A stretch of DNA of 64,000 nt from Sphingobacterium sp. ML3W (GCF_000747525.1 NZ_CP009278.1:186001-250000), one strand, 5' to 3'. Positions 25,018 to 35,809 are shown, counted from the first letter of the stretch. Program-made: numbers and translations. Notes: generated by a model not told the origin, from the sequence alone.

Positions 25018-26352
25018 ATGAAAACAAAATATAGCAAGGCTGTAGAGCCAAAATCAAAACCTCGTGTCAATGTGGTTACATTAGGCTGTTCTAAGAACAT
25101 TCACGATAGTGAAGTTTTGATGGGACAATTAAAAGGTAACCAAATCGAAGTCGTACATGAGGCGACTAATATTCAAGAAAACGATATCGTTGTCATTAAT
25201 ACCTGTGGTTTTATTGATAATGCCAAACAGGAATCTATTGATACAATCTTGCAATTCTCCGAATTGAAAGAAGAAGGAAAGATAAATAAGGTCATTGTTA
25301 CCGGCTGTCTTTCGGAACGATATAAACCGGAGTTGGAGTCTGAAATATCGAATGTTGACGCTTATTTCGGGACAAATGATTTGCCAGATTTATTAAAATC
25401 TATTGGAGCAGATTACCGTCATGAATTGTTAGGTGAACGTATGTTGACGACACCTTCGCACTATTCTTATTTTAAGATAGCTGAAGGTTGTAACCGCCCT
25501 TGTTCATTTTGCGCTATTCCGTTAATGCGTGGTAAGCACGTTTCAAAATCAATCGATGATTTGGTTAAAGAAGCAAAGTTTTTAGCTTCTAATGGAACGA
25601 AAGAATTAATTCTGATTGCCCAAGACTTGACCTATTATGGTTTGGATATTTACGGGAAACGTAATCTTTCTGATTTGATGCGCCATTTGTCTGATGTAGA
25701 GGGTATCGATTGGATCCGTTTGCAATATGCTTATCCTTCGGGTTTCCCGATGGATATTTTGGATGCGATGAACGAGCGTTCGAATATCTGTAATTACCTA
25801 GATATGCCATTACAACATATTTCAGATCGTATGTTGACTTCTATGCGCCGTGGTACAAGCAAACAGAAACAGATTGACTTAGTTAATAAAATCCGCGATA
25901 AAGTTCCAAATATCGCATTGCGTACGACATTGATCTGTGGATATCCTGATGAGACCGAACAAGATTTTCAAGAGATGTTGGAATGGGTTGAGGAGACACG
26001 TTTTGACCGCCTGGGTTGTTTTACTTATTCGCATGAAGAAAAAACTCACGCCCATTCATTGGAGGATAATGTCCCTGAGGAAACAAAGCAAGAGCGCGTA
26101 GAAGCGATCATGGAAGTGCAGCAAGGTATTTCTTTTGAGATTAATCAGGATAAAATAGGCAATACTTACAAAGTGTTGATCGACCGCGTTGATGGTGATT
26201 ACTTTATCGGACGAACTGAATATGACTCACCAGAGGTAGACAATGAAGTTGTATTGGATGCAAAAACAAACTATGCTCGTATTGGTGATTTTGTAGATGT
26301 AAAAGTCGACCGTGCAGAAGACTTTGATTTATATGGATCAATTGTCAAATAA
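25018..26352 (+). CDS. rimO: Ribosomal protein S12 methylthiotransferase RimO
   Basis: RimO is a radical-SAM enzyme that adds a methylthio group to an aspartate of ribosomal protein S12. The 444-residue protein has an N-terminal UPF0004 domain (VVTLGCSKNIHDSE), the radical-SAM cluster motif CNRPCSFC with cysteines at about residues 158, 162 and 165, and a C-terminal TRAM-like domain. The three other cysteines that bind the second Fe-S cluster lie in TLGCSKN, INTCGF and VTGCLSE. It is co-directional with ftsY. Confidence 0.96.
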   Translation: MKTKYSKAVEPKSKPRVNVVTLGCSKNIHDSEVLMGQLKGNQIEVVHEATNIQENDIVVINTCGFIDNAKQESIDTILQFSELKEEGKINKVIVTGCLSERYKPELESEISNVDAYFGTNDLPDLLKSIGADYRHELLGERMLTTPSHYSYFKIAEGCNRPCSFCAIPLMRGKHVSKSIDDLVKEAKFLASNGTKELILIAQDLTYYGLDIYGKRNLSDLMRHLSDVEGIDWIRLQYAYPSGFPMDILDAMNERSNICNYLDMPLQHISDRMLTSMRRGTSKQKQIDLVNKIRDKVPNIALRTTLICGYPDETEQDFQEMLEWVEETRFDRLGCFTYSHEEKTHAHSLEDNVPEETKQERVEAIMEVQQGISFEINQDKIGNTYKVLIDRVDGDYFIGRTEYDSPEVDNEVVLDAKTNYARIGDFVDVKVDRAEDFDLYGSIVK

Positions 26353-26365
26353 TAGATAACAATCG

Positions 26366-26393
26366 TTGCTTTTATTCGTAAACACTACATTTG
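26366..26393 (+). promoter_or_regulatory. Promoter for bshC
   Basis: TTG (26366-26368) and TACATTTG (26386-26393) are separated by 17 nt, an excellent match to the Bacteroidota promoter. The -7 element lies 78 nt before the ATG. Confidence 0.65.
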
Positions 26394-26409
26394 TGCGCAG
26401 AGAAAATAA

Positions 26410-26433
26410 AATTGCTTATTTTGTATAGCAATT
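26410..26433 (+). promoter_or_regulatory. Hairpin in the bshC leader
   Basis: AATTGCT (26410-26416) pairs exactly with AGCAATT (26427-26433) across a 10-nt loop, in the predicted 5' UTR. Its role is unknown. Confidence 0.35.
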
Positions 26434-26471
26434 ATGTATATTAATCTGTTTTAGTGCAAATGTAATCACGA

Positions 26472-28061
26472 ATGAAAGCAACTTATATAGACTATAGCGA
26501 GACCAACAGCTTTTCTAAGACCCTTATTGCCTATTTGAATCAAGATCAAACTTTGGCTCCTTTTATTGGGAATTGGCCGACATTAGCTGGTTTTGAAAAG
26601 CAGATCAAGGAAAAAAAACCCTTTCTTTCGCGTACACTTTTAGTTGATCGATTAAAGGTGCAATATGGCGATTTTTTAAATTCTTCCCCTCAGGTTTCGA
26701 CCAATATTGATAAACTACTGCTCGAAGATGCCTATACGGTTACGACTGGGCATCAACTTAATATTTTTACAGGACCTCTTTATTTTATATTTAAGATCAT
26801 TACAGCTATTCGTTTAGCAGATGATCTGAAGGCAAAGTTTCCGGACAAGGAATTTATTCCTGTTTATTGGATGGCAACGGAGGATCATGATTTTGTAGAA
26901 ATTAATCATACCAAACTTTCTGGTAAGAAAATCGTTTGGGATACACCAACTGTGTCTGCTACCGGGCGAATGGATACCGATTCCATTGTTCAGGCTGTAA
27001 AGCAATATACGGGTGTTTTAGGACTTTCTGAGCATTCGTGTAAACTTGCCAGCATTGTTGAGGACGCTTATCTCAAGCATCCTAAATTAGCTGATGCAAC
27101 GCGATATTTGGTGAACGAATTGTTTAAAAAATTTGGATTAGTAATTATCGATGCAGATGATAAGGCTCTAAAAACGGTTTTCAAACCTATTATTGCGGAA
27201 GATATTTTAACAGAAAAGAGTTTTCAAGCCATTGGTAGTACATCAAAGGCATTGGAAGATGCGGGTTTTGCGACACAGGTGCATGCGCGTGAAATCAATT
27301 TCTTCTATTTGACTGATACCTATCGCGAACGGATTGTGTTAAATGCAGATGGTCGCTATGAAGTTTTGCATCAGGATATATATTTCACAAAAGCGGAATT
27401 GGAGAAAGAAATCGATGCTTATCCAGAGCGGTTTAGTCCTAATGTTGTGATGCGCCCGTTGTATCAAGAGCTGATCTTACCAAACTTGGCCTATATTGGT
27501 GGTGGTGCGGAGATGGTTTATTGGATGCAATTAAAAGCGAACTTCGATCAATATAATATTGATTTTCCAATCTTAATCCCTCGTAATTCGGCGATGATCA
27601 CAGAAGATAATGTTGTTTCTAAGATATTTAGACAGGATCTTACTTTTAAAAGTATATTTCGAGATAGTGAGATTCTAAAAAAAGAATTCGTACGCAGGCA
27701 GACTAAGCATCGTTTAAATTTGAACGATGAATGGATGGAGTTGAATGCTATATTTGGAAAAATAAAGCTTCGCACACATAAGATCGATCCAAGCCTAGCT
27801 CCAAGTACTGAAGCGATAAAAGCACGACTTAAAAAAGCAATCAATAATTTAGAGAAAAAATTAATGCGCGCTGAAAAGCGAAATCATAAAGATGCTTTAT
27901 CCAATATTGACCATATTAAAGAACGTCTCTTCCCGGGGGGTGGGCTACAAGAAAGGTCTGAAAACTTTGGACTGCTCTATGTGAAATATGGCGATTCTTT
28001 ATTCGACGAGTTATACAAGCATTTTAATCCCTTGGATTTTAAATTCACGATATTATATTAA
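26472..28061 (+). CDS. bshC: Bacillithiol biosynthesis cysteine-adding enzyme BshC
   Basis: BshC adds cysteine to glucosaminyl malate in the last step of bacillithiol synthesis. The 529-residue protein has the family's conserved VTTGHQLNIFTGPLYFIFK, PVYWMATEDHDFVEINH and GGGAEMVYWMQLK blocks. It ends with LFPGGGLQERSENF and a coiled-coil-like helical region before it. Length is usual. Bacillithiol use is widespread in Bacteroidota as well as Firmicutes. It has its own promoter and terminator, so it is a single-gene unit. Confidence 0.95.
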   Translation: MKATYIDYSETNSFSKTLIAYLNQDQTLAPFIGNWPTLAGFEKQIKEKKPFLSRTLLVDRLKVQYGDFLNSSPQVSTNIDKLLLEDAYTVTTGHQLNIFTGPLYFIFKIITAIRLADDLKAKFPDKEFIPVYWMATEDHDFVEINHTKLSGKKIVWDTPTVSATGRMDTDSIVQAVKQYTGVLGLSEHSCKLASIVEDAYLKHPKLADATRYLVNELFKKFGLVIIDADDKALKTVFKPIIAEDILTEKSFQAIGSTSKALEDAGFATQVHAREINFFYLTDTYRERIVLNADGRYEVLHQDIYFTKAELEKEIDAYPERFSPNVVMRPLYQELILPNLAYIGGGAEMVYWMQLKANFDQYNIDFPILIPRNSAMITEDNVVSKIFRQDLTFKSIFRDSEILKKEFVRRQTKHRLNLNDEWMELNAIFGKIKLRTHKIDPSLAPSTEAIKARLKKAINNLEKKLMRAEKRNHKDALSNIDHIKERLFPGGGLQERSENFGLLYVKYGDSLFDELYKHFNPLDFKFTILY

Positions 28062-28087
28062 AAGTCAGCTAATTGCTGGCTTTTTTC
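28060..28087 (+). terminator. Intrinsic terminator of bshC
   Basis: AAAAGTCAGC pairs with GCTGGCTTTT (one G-U pair) around a TAATT-type loop, and T residues follow. Confidence 0.75.
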
Positions 28088-28136
28088 ATTTATAATTTGA
28101 TAACATAGAGTTCAGTTCTAGTTAATAGGTTGTGGT

Positions 28137-28144
28137 TAGTTTTG
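28137..28144 (+). promoter_or_regulatory. Candidate -7 element for the TonB-dependent receptor
   Basis: TAGTTTTG fits TAnnTTTG and lies 27 nt before the ATG. No TTG is present at the usual -33 distance. Confidence 0.35.
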
Positions 28145-28171
28145 TTTACTAACAATGTAACAAAATACTAG

Positions 28172-31100
28172 ATGAAAGAATTTTTACTAACCACATGTTT
28201 AACAGTAATCGGAACCGGTTTATATGCGCAGACAACTCAAGCTGGCTTTGCAGGGAAAATTACAGATGAAAATTCCAGAGGAGTGCAGGGAGCTTCTGTA
28301 GAGGTTCGCAATGAATCGACAGGCTTTACAACGAAAACATCTACGAATGTAAATGGAGACTATAATTTTAAAGAATTGCCTTTGGGTGGTCCTTATACAC
28401 TTAAGGTTAGCTATATCGGATATGGCGAGCAGATAAGACGCGGATTTAATCTGAACCAAGGAGATCTTATTCGCCAGAATATTTCTATTCAAAATGCTTC
28501 AAATGTTTTAGAAACTGTAGAACTTAAAGGAACAAGCACATTAAAAAATCAAATTGAGAATCTGGGTGCGGCGACCTCCGTAACGGCAAAGGACATTGCG
28601 AAATTACCTGTTAATGGGCGGAATTTTACTTCATTGATGGATCTATCGCCTCTGAGTAAAGGAGATAATATTGGTGGCCAATTGGGTTCTTCCACAAACT
28701 TTACCATTGATGGGATGAATGCAAAAAATCCAACTTCAGCAGGGTCCACAACAAGTAGGAGTGGCGCTCCATTCTCGATTTCAATTGAAGCAGTTCGAGA
28801 ATTTAAGGTGGTCACAAATCAATACGATGTTACCTATGGTAGGGCAGGAGGAGGTACTGTAAGTGCCGTTACTAAACAAGGGACGAATAAAACACAGGGA
28901 AGTGCTTGGGTCTATTCTCGAGCAGATTGGTTATCTAGTCCGAATACTATAGATGGAAAGAAGCGGACGAATGATTTTTCTACTTATCAGTATGGTTTTA
29001 CATTAGGTGGACCAATCATTAAAGATAAGTTACATTATTTTGTCGCTTGGGATCATCAGCAGGATACAAGACCCTTGATCATCGCAGATATAACCTCCAC
29101 TTTGGATGAGGAGCGTTTTAGAATCACCCAAGACAATTTAAATGCGTTCGTGGATATCGGTAGAGAAAAATATGGGTTGAGTAACGACCGTCAGTTTGGG
29201 TCTTTTGATAAGAAAAGAGGTTCTGATGCTGTTTTTGGGCGTATTGATTGGCAAATCAATTCGAGTAATTTATTAACCATCCGCAATAACTTTACCAGTG
29301 ACCTCAATAAATTAGGGTTACAAGATAATAAGCCTATTACATTATACGAATCTTATGGAAATGATAAGAATATTGATAATAGTTTTTTGGCGACTTTGCG
29401 GACGTCTGTTTCCGCTAATGTAACCAATGAACTCAAGTTACAGCACCTTTATACTTACCAAAATAGTAGCCCTGGTGATCTATTGCCAAGTCAAAACATC
29501 CCTCGTGCTATTGTCGAGAATATTGTCTCTAAAGTAGGTAGCAATGATTTAAAAACTACAGCCCAATTAGGAGGACATCGTTTTGCTCAAGAATCTTTTA
29601 AAAACAACGTGTTCCAGTTGGTCAATAATCTTTATTATAGTACAGATAAGATTAATTATACATTTGGAGTTGATTTGATGTATACGCATGCGAGTTCTAT
29701 TTATGGTAGTGAGGTAAATGGTCGTTTTCATTTTGGAGCAAGCGATAGTAGGACCGCATTGCAAAATTTTCAAGATCGGAATGCCTATAATTACTACAGA
29801 GAAGTACCATTGGTAACCGATCCGACCGTTGTAGGTAAGATATTCAACGCGGGGGCCTATGGTCAATTGCAGTCTAAAATTGCGACTGGTTTGGACTTGG
29901 TAGCTGGCTTACGGTTTGACTATGGACACTATCCGACTTCTCCTTTGAATGAAGAGCTGTTGAAAGAGGTTGGTGTACGAACGGATCATAAGTTAAAGTC
30001 ATTGGTGATACAACCGCGCTTCCAGATGACATGGGATGTTAATGAGGAGCATAAAGATTTTTTCCGCATTGGGGGTGGGATATTTGCCTCAGATATCAAT
30101 AACTATATGACAATTAACAACCTGACATTTGATGGGAAGCATTTTGCAACAGTCGATGTTCGGGGTGGGGATGTACCAACACCAGATTTTGTCCAATACC
30201 GTAAAGATCCTTCATCAGCTCCAACTTTGGAGCAATTTCAAGTTCCTACGATTAATACTTATGGGCCTGATGCTAAAATACCGGTAGTCTATAAGGCAAA
30301 TGCCTCATATTCTCATTTCTTCACAGAAAAATTGAAAGCTGGTATTTCAGCATACATGAACCTCGGACGGAATAATTACATGTATGTGGATAGAAACATG
30401 GTAAAGGATCCATTTTTTAGATTGGTGAATGAAGATAATCGTGGCGTCTATGTTCCAGCATCTGCTATTGTGAACGGTGAATCGGATTGGAAACAAGGAC
30501 GTATCTCCAATAAGTTTGGTCGTGTATTAGAGTTGAACTCAGAGGGTAAAGTCAACCAATTTGCTGTTGTGCTAGACGCGAGTTACCAATATTATAAAGA
30601 TGGTTCTCTATCTGTTAGTTATACTTGGAATGATGCAAAAGATAATACCTCATATAATGGAAATGTAGCGAATACCGCAACACTATCTTTAGCGGTAAAG
30701 GATGATCCTAGGGATTTGAGTAAAATGTCCTATTCAAATAATCAATTCCGCAATAAAGTCGTTATTTATGGAACTTTGCCAACATTTTATGGCGTAAGTG
30801 TAGGGGTCCGTTATTCAGGTATAGGTGGCTCACGTTATAGTTTGCTTGCCGGGGGTAACATCAATGGTGATTTTGTGGCGGGTGATAATGATTTGGCTTT
30901 TATTTTTGACCCGAACAGTGCAAAAACTCCAACTAATCTGGTTAATGGCCTACATGCTTTATTGGATAATCCAAATGCAAGTCAGAGCTTAAAAGATTAC
31001 ATCGAGAAATATGAGGGCATGATTGCTGAACGTAATGGTGGCGTCAATGGCTTTTATGGATTGATTGATTTGCGTATCGCAAAGAAGTTTAATCTCTATA

Positions 31101-31354
31101 AATCTCATGCTTTGGAAGTGTCTGCTGATTTGTTTAATGTGGCCAACTTATTTAAGAAATCTTGGGGTGTGAACGAATCTTTGGGCAACCAGGCATTGTA
31201 CTCGTTGGGTGTCAAGGCTGCAGATGGTAATCCAGCATTACCTGCTTTTGATTCCAATAAGCAACAGTTTAACTACAATTTGAACAATACTGGGGTTGTT
31301 ATTCCTTCTGGTAATCCGTATCAATTTCAGTTGGGTTTACGGTATTCTTTCTAA
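28172..31354 (+). CDS. Oar-like TonB-dependent outer-membrane receptor
   Basis: The 1060-residue protein has a signal peptide (ending GLYAQ), an N-terminal carboxypeptidase-regulatory beta-sandwich (about residues 25-115, with GVQGASVEVRN and LKVSYIGYG), a plug domain with VNGRNFTSLMDLSP and TIDGMNAKNP, and a long C-terminal barrel that ends in aromatic F (LGLRYSF). Oar-type receptors resemble proteins linked to export or uptake at the outer membrane. No SusD partner gene follows; gcvP does. The ligand is therefore unknown. It is a single-gene unit. Confidence 0.88.
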   Translation: MKEFLLTTCLTVIGTGLYAQTTQAGFAGKITDENSRGVQGASVEVRNESTGFTTKTSTNVNGDYNFKELPLGGPYTLKVSYIGYGEQIRRGFNLNQGDLIRQNISIQNASNVLETVELKGTSTLKNQIENLGAATSVTAKDIAKLPVNGRNFTSLMDLSPLSKGDNIGGQLGSSTNFTIDGMNAKNPTSAGSTTSRSGAPFSISIEAVREFKVVTNQYDVTYGRAGGGTVSAVTKQGTNKTQGSAWVYSRADWLSSPNTIDGKKRTNDFSTYQYGFTLGGPIIKDKLHYFVAWDHQQDTRPLIIADITSTLDEERFRITQDNLNAFVDIGREKYGLSNDRQFGSFDKKRGSDAVFGRIDWQINSSNLLTIRNNFTSDLNKLGLQDNKPITLYESYGNDKNIDNSFLATLRTSVSANVTNELKLQHLYTYQNSSPGDLLPSQNIPRAIVENIVSKVGSNDLKTTAQLGGHRFAQESFKNNVFQLVNNLYYSTDKINYTFGVDLMYTHASSIYGSEVNGRFHFGASDSRTALQNFQDRNAYNYYREVPLVTDPTVVGKIFNAGAYGQLQSKIATGLDLVAGLRFDYGHYPTSPLNEELLKEVGVRTDHKLKSLVIQPRFQMTWDVNEEHKDFFRIGGGIFASDINNYMTINNLTFDGKHFATVDVRGGDVPTPDFVQYRKDPSSAPTLEQFQVPTINTYGPDAKIPVVYKANASYSHFFTEKLKAGISAYMNLGRNNYMYVDRNMVKDPFFRLVNEDNRGVYVPASAIVNGESDWKQGRISNKFGRVLELNSEGKVNQFAVVLDASYQYYKDGSLSVSYTWNDAKDNTSYNGNVANTATLSLAVKDDPRDLSKMSYSNNQFRNKVVIYGTLPTFYGVSVGVRYSGIGGSRYSLLAGGNINGDFVAGDNDLAFIFDPNSAKTPTNLVNGLHALLDNPNASQSLKDYIEKYEGMIAERNGGVNGFYGLIDLRIAKKFNLYKSHALEVSADLFNVANLFKKSWGVNESLGNQALYSLGVKAADGNPALPAFDSNKQQFNYNLNNTGVVIPSGNPYQFQLGLRYSF

Positions 31355-31368
31355 TATGAGCACATAAT

Positions 31369-31396
31369 AGGCAATTCTTATTTTTAAGGATTGCCT
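31369..31396 (+). terminator. Hairpin after the TonB-dependent receptor
   Basis: AGGCAATTCTTA pairs with TAAGGATTGCCT (one G-U pair) across a short T loop. The T run after it is weak, so termination is probable but not certain. Confidence 0.5.
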
Positions 31397-31679
31397 GCTT
31401 TCTGGCATTGATATTTGTTGTTTTAGATTTAATCTGGCTTATTGATAGGTGTTTATAGATTTGGAGTTTATTTTTCACCTGTTATAACATAACCTTTAAG
31501 GATGCCGCTTGTCGTGGAGCTATTATTCAGGATTGGATTGTTCTGTTTTTAGCATTTCCTGCAAATAAAAAATGTTGAAAAATTTGACTTTAGATCAGAT
31601 TGCAAACGATTGTTTTATAATCGCATTATAATATTTGGTTTTACCAGAGAATCTGCTTTTTTTAGGACTTGAAAAAATG

Positions 31680-31687
31680 TATCTTTG
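31680..31687 (+). promoter_or_regulatory. Candidate -7 element for gcvP
   Basis: TATCTTTG fits TAnnTTTG, 87 nt before the ATG. The -33 partner is not clear. No glycine riboswitch fold is visible in the leader. Confidence 0.45.
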
Positions 31688-31774
31688 CACATCCAAAAAG
31701 CAGCTATTTTGCTATTATTTTTAAGAGAACCAAAAAAATAAAAATCTAGCAGAAGGCATTAATTTTTTGCACAC

Positions 31775-34648
31775 ATGAGTAACATACATTTTCAAGAGAA
31801 ATTTGAAGATCGCCACAACGGACCTAGTGCTGTTGAAACGAAAGAAATGTTGGATTTTTTGGGCGTTGATTCGCTAGACCAACTTATCGAGCAAACTGTT
31901 CCTGCACAAATTCGTGCTAAACAAGCTTTACAATTGCCTGCTGCTTTAAGCGAAACCGCTTATTTGAAAAGGGTAAAACAAATCGCAGAAAAAAATAAAG
32001 TTTTCAAGTCTTATATCGGACAAGGATATTTTGATGTGATATTGCCAGGTGTTATTCAAAGAAATGTCTTTGAAAATCCAGGATGGTATACACAATATAC
32101 TCCTTACCAAGCAGAGATTGCGCAAGGTCGCTTACAAGCATTATTAAATTTCCAAACTGTTGTTTGTGATTTAACAGGCTTAGAAATTGCAAATGCATCT
32201 TTGTTGGACGAGGCTACTGCTGCTGCAGAGGCGATGTTTATGTTGTATTCTGCTCGTAAAAATAAAGCGGCTAATGTATTTTTAGTTTCTGAAAATGCCT
32301 ATCCCCAAACAATCGATGTTATCCGTACTCGTGCGTTATCATTTGGCATTGAACTGAGAATAACTGCAATTGCTGAAGAGCAATTGACAGATGATGTTTT
32401 CGCAGCATTTGTTCAATACCCTGCAGCAGATGGTTCCATCATCGATTATAGCGCTTTTACAACGGCTGCTCACGCTAAACATATTACGGTATGTGCGGCT
32501 GCAGACTTGATGAGCTTAGCGGTCTTGACTCCTCCAGGAGAATGGGGTGCTGATGTCGTGGTTGGTACTTCGCAACGTTTTGGTGTACCAATGGGATTTG
32601 GTGGACCTCACGCAGCTTTCTTTGCAACAAAGGACACTTACAAGCGTAATATTCCAGGACGTATTATTGGTGTCACAACAGATTCTAATGGCAATTACGC
32701 ATTGCGTATGGCATTACAAACACGTGAACAACATATCCGTCGTGATAAAGCTTCTTCTAACATTTGTACTGCACAAGCTTTATTAGCGATTATGGCATCT
32801 TTTTATGCTGTATACCATGGTCCACAAGGACTTAAAAATATTGCAGGTCGTATTCATGATTTGACTCAATTGTTAGATCAAGCAGTACAACAATTAGGGT
32901 ATAAGCAATTAAATAAAAACTACTTTGATACTGTTCGTTTCGAATTAGAAGGAGAAGCAGCTGGTTTGAAATCAGAAGCTTTAAACAACGAGTTGAACTT
33001 CCATTATGTAGGTTCGGTTGTGAGTATCTCTATCGACGAGACGACAACATATGAAGATATCTTAACGATTGTTAAAGTATTTGCTAAAGTAAAAGCTAAA
33101 AATATTGCTGATGTTGATTTCGAATCAATTGAAGCTGCATTGACATCGGCTCTTCCAGCTGAATTGGTTCGTACTTCTGCTTACTTAACACATCCTATCT
33201 TTAACAGCTACCATTCTGAGAGTGAGATGTTACGTTACATCAAATCATTAGAAGCGAAAGATTTATCTTTATGTCATTCTATGATTCCTTTAGGGTCATG
33301 TACAATGAAATTGAATGCGACTGCTGAGATGACTCCAGTTACTTGGTCTAATTTTGGTGGCTTACATCCATTTGCTCCTACGGATCAAACTTCAGGTTAT
33401 ATGCAATTGATCGGTGAGTTGAATGATTGGTTGTCAGAAATCACGGGTTTTGCAAAAATGAGTTTCCAACCAAACTCTGGCGCTCAAGGTGAGTATGCTG
33501 GTTTAATGGTGATTCGTGCTTATCACGAAAGTCGCGGCGAGCATAACCGTAATATCTGTTTAATCCCTGCTTCTGCGCATGGTACTAACCCTGCTTCAGC
33601 ATCTATGGCTGGATTGAAAGTAGTGGTTGTTAAATGTGACGAGCGTGGTAATATCGATGTAGCAGACTTGAGAGCGAAAGCAGAAGAGCATGCTGCAAAC
33701 TTAAATTCATTTATGGTGACTTATCCATCTACACACGGTGTATTTGAAGAGCCTATTATTGAAATTTGTGAGATTATCCATGCAAATGGTGGACAAGTAT
33801 ATATGGATGGTGCCAATATGAATGCACAAGTTGGTTTGACTAGTCCTGGTCGTATCGGTGCTGACGTATGTCACTTGAACTTGCATAAAACATTCTGTAT
33901 CCCTCACGGTGGTGGTGGCCCAGGTATGGGTCCAATCGGCGTAGCAGCACACTTAGTACCTTTCTTACCTAACCACGAAGTGGTAGAAGTTTCTGGCGAA
34001 GAAGGTATCACTGCGGTATCTGCAGCTCCATTTGGTTCTGCTTCTATCTTAATTATCTCTCATGCTTATATCGCTATGATGGGTGGTGACGGATTGACAA
34101 CAGCTACTAAAACAGCTATTTTAAACGCGAACTATATCAAGTCTCGTTTAGAAAACCATTATCCAGTTTTATATTCAGGTATTAATGGTCGTTGTGCACA
34201 TGAGATGATTTTAGATTGTCGCTCCTATAAAAATGTAGGTGTTGAAGTTGCTGATATTGCAAAAAGATTGATGGATTATGGTTTCCATGCGCCAACAGTT
34301 TCTTTCCCAGTTGCAGGTACATTAATGGTTGAACCAACGGAGTCTGAGTCTAAAGCTGAAATCGATCGCTTCTGCGACGCTTTAATTGCTATTCGTGCGG
34401 AAGTTGCTGCGGTGGAAGCGGGTGAAGTTGATCGTGTAGAGAACGTATTGAAACATGCTCCTCATACAGCTGCAATTGTTACAGCTGATGAGTGGAATAG
34501 ACCATATTCTCGTCAAAATGCGGCATATCCTTTATCTTATTTGAAAGATCGTAAATTTTGGCCTTCTGTAGGTCGTGTAAACGATTCTCAAGGGGATAGA
34601 ACGTTAATTTGTTCATGTCCTTCTATTGAAGAATACGCTGAAGCATAG
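31775..34648 (+). CDS. gcvP: Glycine dehydrogenase (decarboxylating), P protein
   Basis: GcvP is the PLP enzyme that decarboxylates glycine and passes the aminomethyl group to the H protein. The 957-residue protein is the fused long form (both P halves in one chain). It begins with [17 protein letters not shown], contains [21 protein letters not shown], and has the PLP lysine in [18 protein letters not shown] (about residue 705). [13 protein letters not shown] is also typical. It has its own promoter and terminator. Confidence 0.97.
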   Translation: MSNIHFQEKFEDRHNGPSAVETKEMLDFLGVDSLDQLIEQTVPAQIRAKQALQLPAALSETAYLKRVKQIAEKNKVFKSYIGQGYFDVILPGVIQRNVFENPGWYTQYTPYQAEIAQGRLQALLNFQTVVCDLTGLEIANASLLDEATAAAEAMFMLYSARKNKAANVFLVSENAYPQTIDVIRTRALSFGIELRITAIAEEQLTDDVFAAFVQYPAADGSIIDYSAFTTAAHAKHITVCAAADLMSLAVLTPPGEWGADVVVGTSQRFGVPMGFGGPHAAFFATKDTYKRNIPGRIIGVTTDSNGNYALRMALQTREQHIRRDKASSNICTAQALLAIMASFYAVYHGPQGLKNIAGRIHDLTQLLDQAVQQLGYKQLNKNYFDTVRFELEGEAAGLKSEALNNELNFHYVGSVVSISIDETTTYEDILTIVKVFAKVKAKNIADVDFESIEAALTSALPAELVRTSAYLTHPIFNSYHSESEMLRYIKSLEAKDLSLCHSMIPLGSCTMKLNATAEMTPVTWSNFGGLHPFAPTDQTSGYMQLIGELNDWLSEITGFAKMSFQPNSGAQGEYAGLMVIRAYHESRGEHNRNICLIPASAHGTNPASASMAGLKVVVVKCDERGNIDVADLRAKAEEHAANLNSFMVTYPSTHGVFEEPIIEICEIIHANGGQVYMDGANMNAQVGLTSPGRIGADVCHLNLHKTFCIPHGGGGPGMGPIGVAAHLVPFLPNHEVVEVSGEEGITAVSAAPFGSASILIISHAYIAMMGGDGLTTATKTAILNANYIKSRLENHYPVLYSGINGRCAHEMILDCRSYKNVGVEVADIAKRLMDYGFHAPTVSFPVAGTLMVEPTESESKAEIDRFCDALIAIRAEVAAVEAGEVDRVENVLKHAPHTAAIVTADEWNRPYSRQNAAYPLSYLKDRKFWPSVGRVNDSQGDRTLICSCPSIEEYAEA

Positions 34649-34663
34649 TCAAAGCATATAAAT

Positions 34664-34700
34664 AAAAAAAAGCCTTCATTTCATCATGAAGGCTTTTTTT
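34664..34700 (+). terminator. Intrinsic terminator of gcvP
   Basis: An A-run plus AGCCTTCAT pairs with ATGAAGGCT plus a T-run, giving a long stem followed by T residues. Confidence 0.85.
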
Positions 34701-34789
34701 GTTTAATGGCCGTTTTAGGGATCAACTTGATGCCGTTCTCTTGCTGCTATCAAACTCATCTGTAAGCGTGCATATTTTAAATTTAGAAG

Positions 34790-34797
34790 TATCTTTG
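34790..34797 (+). promoter_or_regulatory. Candidate -7 element for the amidase gene
   Basis: TATCTTTG fits the consensus. The start codon is 134 nt downstream, and the leader contains a GC-rich GAGCC-TGCG-GGCTC hairpin at 34900-34913. Confidence 0.4.
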
Positions 34798-34931
34798 GGT
34801 CAATAATTTGAAAGAAATGAATAACTTAGACAAGCTTCATTTTCTTTAAAACTGCTGAATGGAACTTGAATGCCTTAAAAATAAATGATAAACAAGTCGA
34901 GCCTGCGGGCTCATGTCGTAATTATTTAATA

Positions 34932-35762
34932 ATGAAAATAAAATCAACATTAACTTTTCTCCTTATAGCTGGTTTATTTGCGTCCTGTTCGACAGGTAAG
35001 TATGCCGCTACAGAAAAAATCTATAAGAAAAAGGCAAAGGAATTTTCAAAAGAATATGGTGCTAACCCTGTTGTGAATCAAGCAATCATGAAATTACCGG
35101 CATCTATTGAAAAAGAATGGATAGCATCGACTAATTTTGGTATGCGTAAACCGAACTATGTTGTTATCCACCATACTGCACAAGATTCTTTAGGACAAAC
35201 GATACGTACCTTTCATTCGGAGAAGGCCGGCGTTAGCGCACACTACGTAGTTGGGCGTACAGGTAAGGTGGTGCAAATGGTCAATGACTATTATCGTGCT
35301 CATCATGCTGGACTGGGTAAGTGGGGCAATGATATGGATCTTAACTCATCTTCTATCGGTATCGAGCTGGATAATAACGGCACAACGGATCCGTGGACGG
35401 ATGTACAGATCAATGCGCTTATGGAATTGCTGTCGTACCTGAAGGTGAAATACAATATTCCGCAGGCAAATTTCATTGGTCATATGGATCTGGCTCCAAC
35501 TCGTAAAAATGACCCTTCTCGTTTTCCTTGGAAGAATTTAGCAGATAGGGGCTTTGGGTATTGGTACGACGAGTATTTGGAGACGCCTCCATTGGATTTT
35601 AATCCAAAGTTAGCCTTAAGGATCATTGGCTATGATGTTAAGAATTTAGATGCTGCTATAAAGGCTTTTAAACAGCACTATATTCAAAATAATGTTAACG
35701 TAGCTTTATTAAATGATCAAGATCTGAAGATATTGTACTCGATATATAAAAAGGTATTATAA
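34932..35762 (+). CDS. Lipoprotein N-acetylmuramoyl-L-alanine amidase (Amidase_2 family)
   Basis: The 276-residue product starts with a lipoprotein signal (MKIKSTLTFLLIAGLFASC, lipid-anchored cysteine at 19). It contains an Amidase_2 domain with the zinc ligand in YVVIHHTAQDSLGQ, VSAHYVVGRTGKVVQMV, and GHMDLAPTRKNDPSRFPWKNL. It would cut the bond between N-acetylmuramic acid and L-alanine in peptidoglycan, at the periplasmic face. I start at the ATG at 34932 because the upstream ATG would place charged residues before the lipobox. A terminator follows at once. Confidence 0.85.
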   Translation: MKIKSTLTFLLIAGLFASCSTGKYAATEKIYKKKAKEFSKEYGANPVVNQAIMKLPASIEKEWIASTNFGMRKPNYVVIHHTAQDSLGQTIRTFHSEKAGVSAHYVVGRTGKVVQMVNDYYRAHHAGLGKWGNDMDLNSSSIGIELDNNGTTDPWTDVQINALMELLSYLKVKYNIPQANFIGHMDLAPTRKNDPSRFPWKNLADRGFGYWYDEYLETPPLDFNPKLALRIIGYDVKNLDAAIKAFKQHYIQNNVNVALLNDQDLKILYSIYKKVL

Positions 35763-35796
35763 AAAAATGGGCTCCAATTTGGAACCCATTTTTTTA
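35761..35796. terminator. Terminator between the amidase and the conserved 437-residue protein
   Basis: AAAATGGGCTCC pairs with GGAACCCATTTT with one mismatch, flanked by A and T runs on each side, so it may serve both convergent genes. Confidence 0.7.
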
Positions 35797-35809
35797 TATC
35801 TCATATGCG

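Larger units (their letters stand above)
31355..31774. other. Intergenic region between the receptor gene and gcvP
   Basis: The 420-nt spacer holds a hairpin at its start (below), an AT-rich middle with no convincing ORF, a CAAACGATTG core at 31603-31612 that looks like a LacI-type operator half, and the gcvP -7 element. I see no RNA gene. Confidence 0.5.

Noticed and set aside
31603..31612. CAAACGATTG, a LacI-family-like operator core upstream of gcvP
   Set aside because: The symmetry breaks outside the 10-mer, it is about 70 nt upstream of the -7 element, and a LacI-type regulator for gcvP has no support.
31690..31774. Possible glycine riboswitch in the gcvP leader
   Set aside because: The leader is short and AT-rich and lacks the paired G-rich aptamer cores; nothing like it precedes gcvT either.
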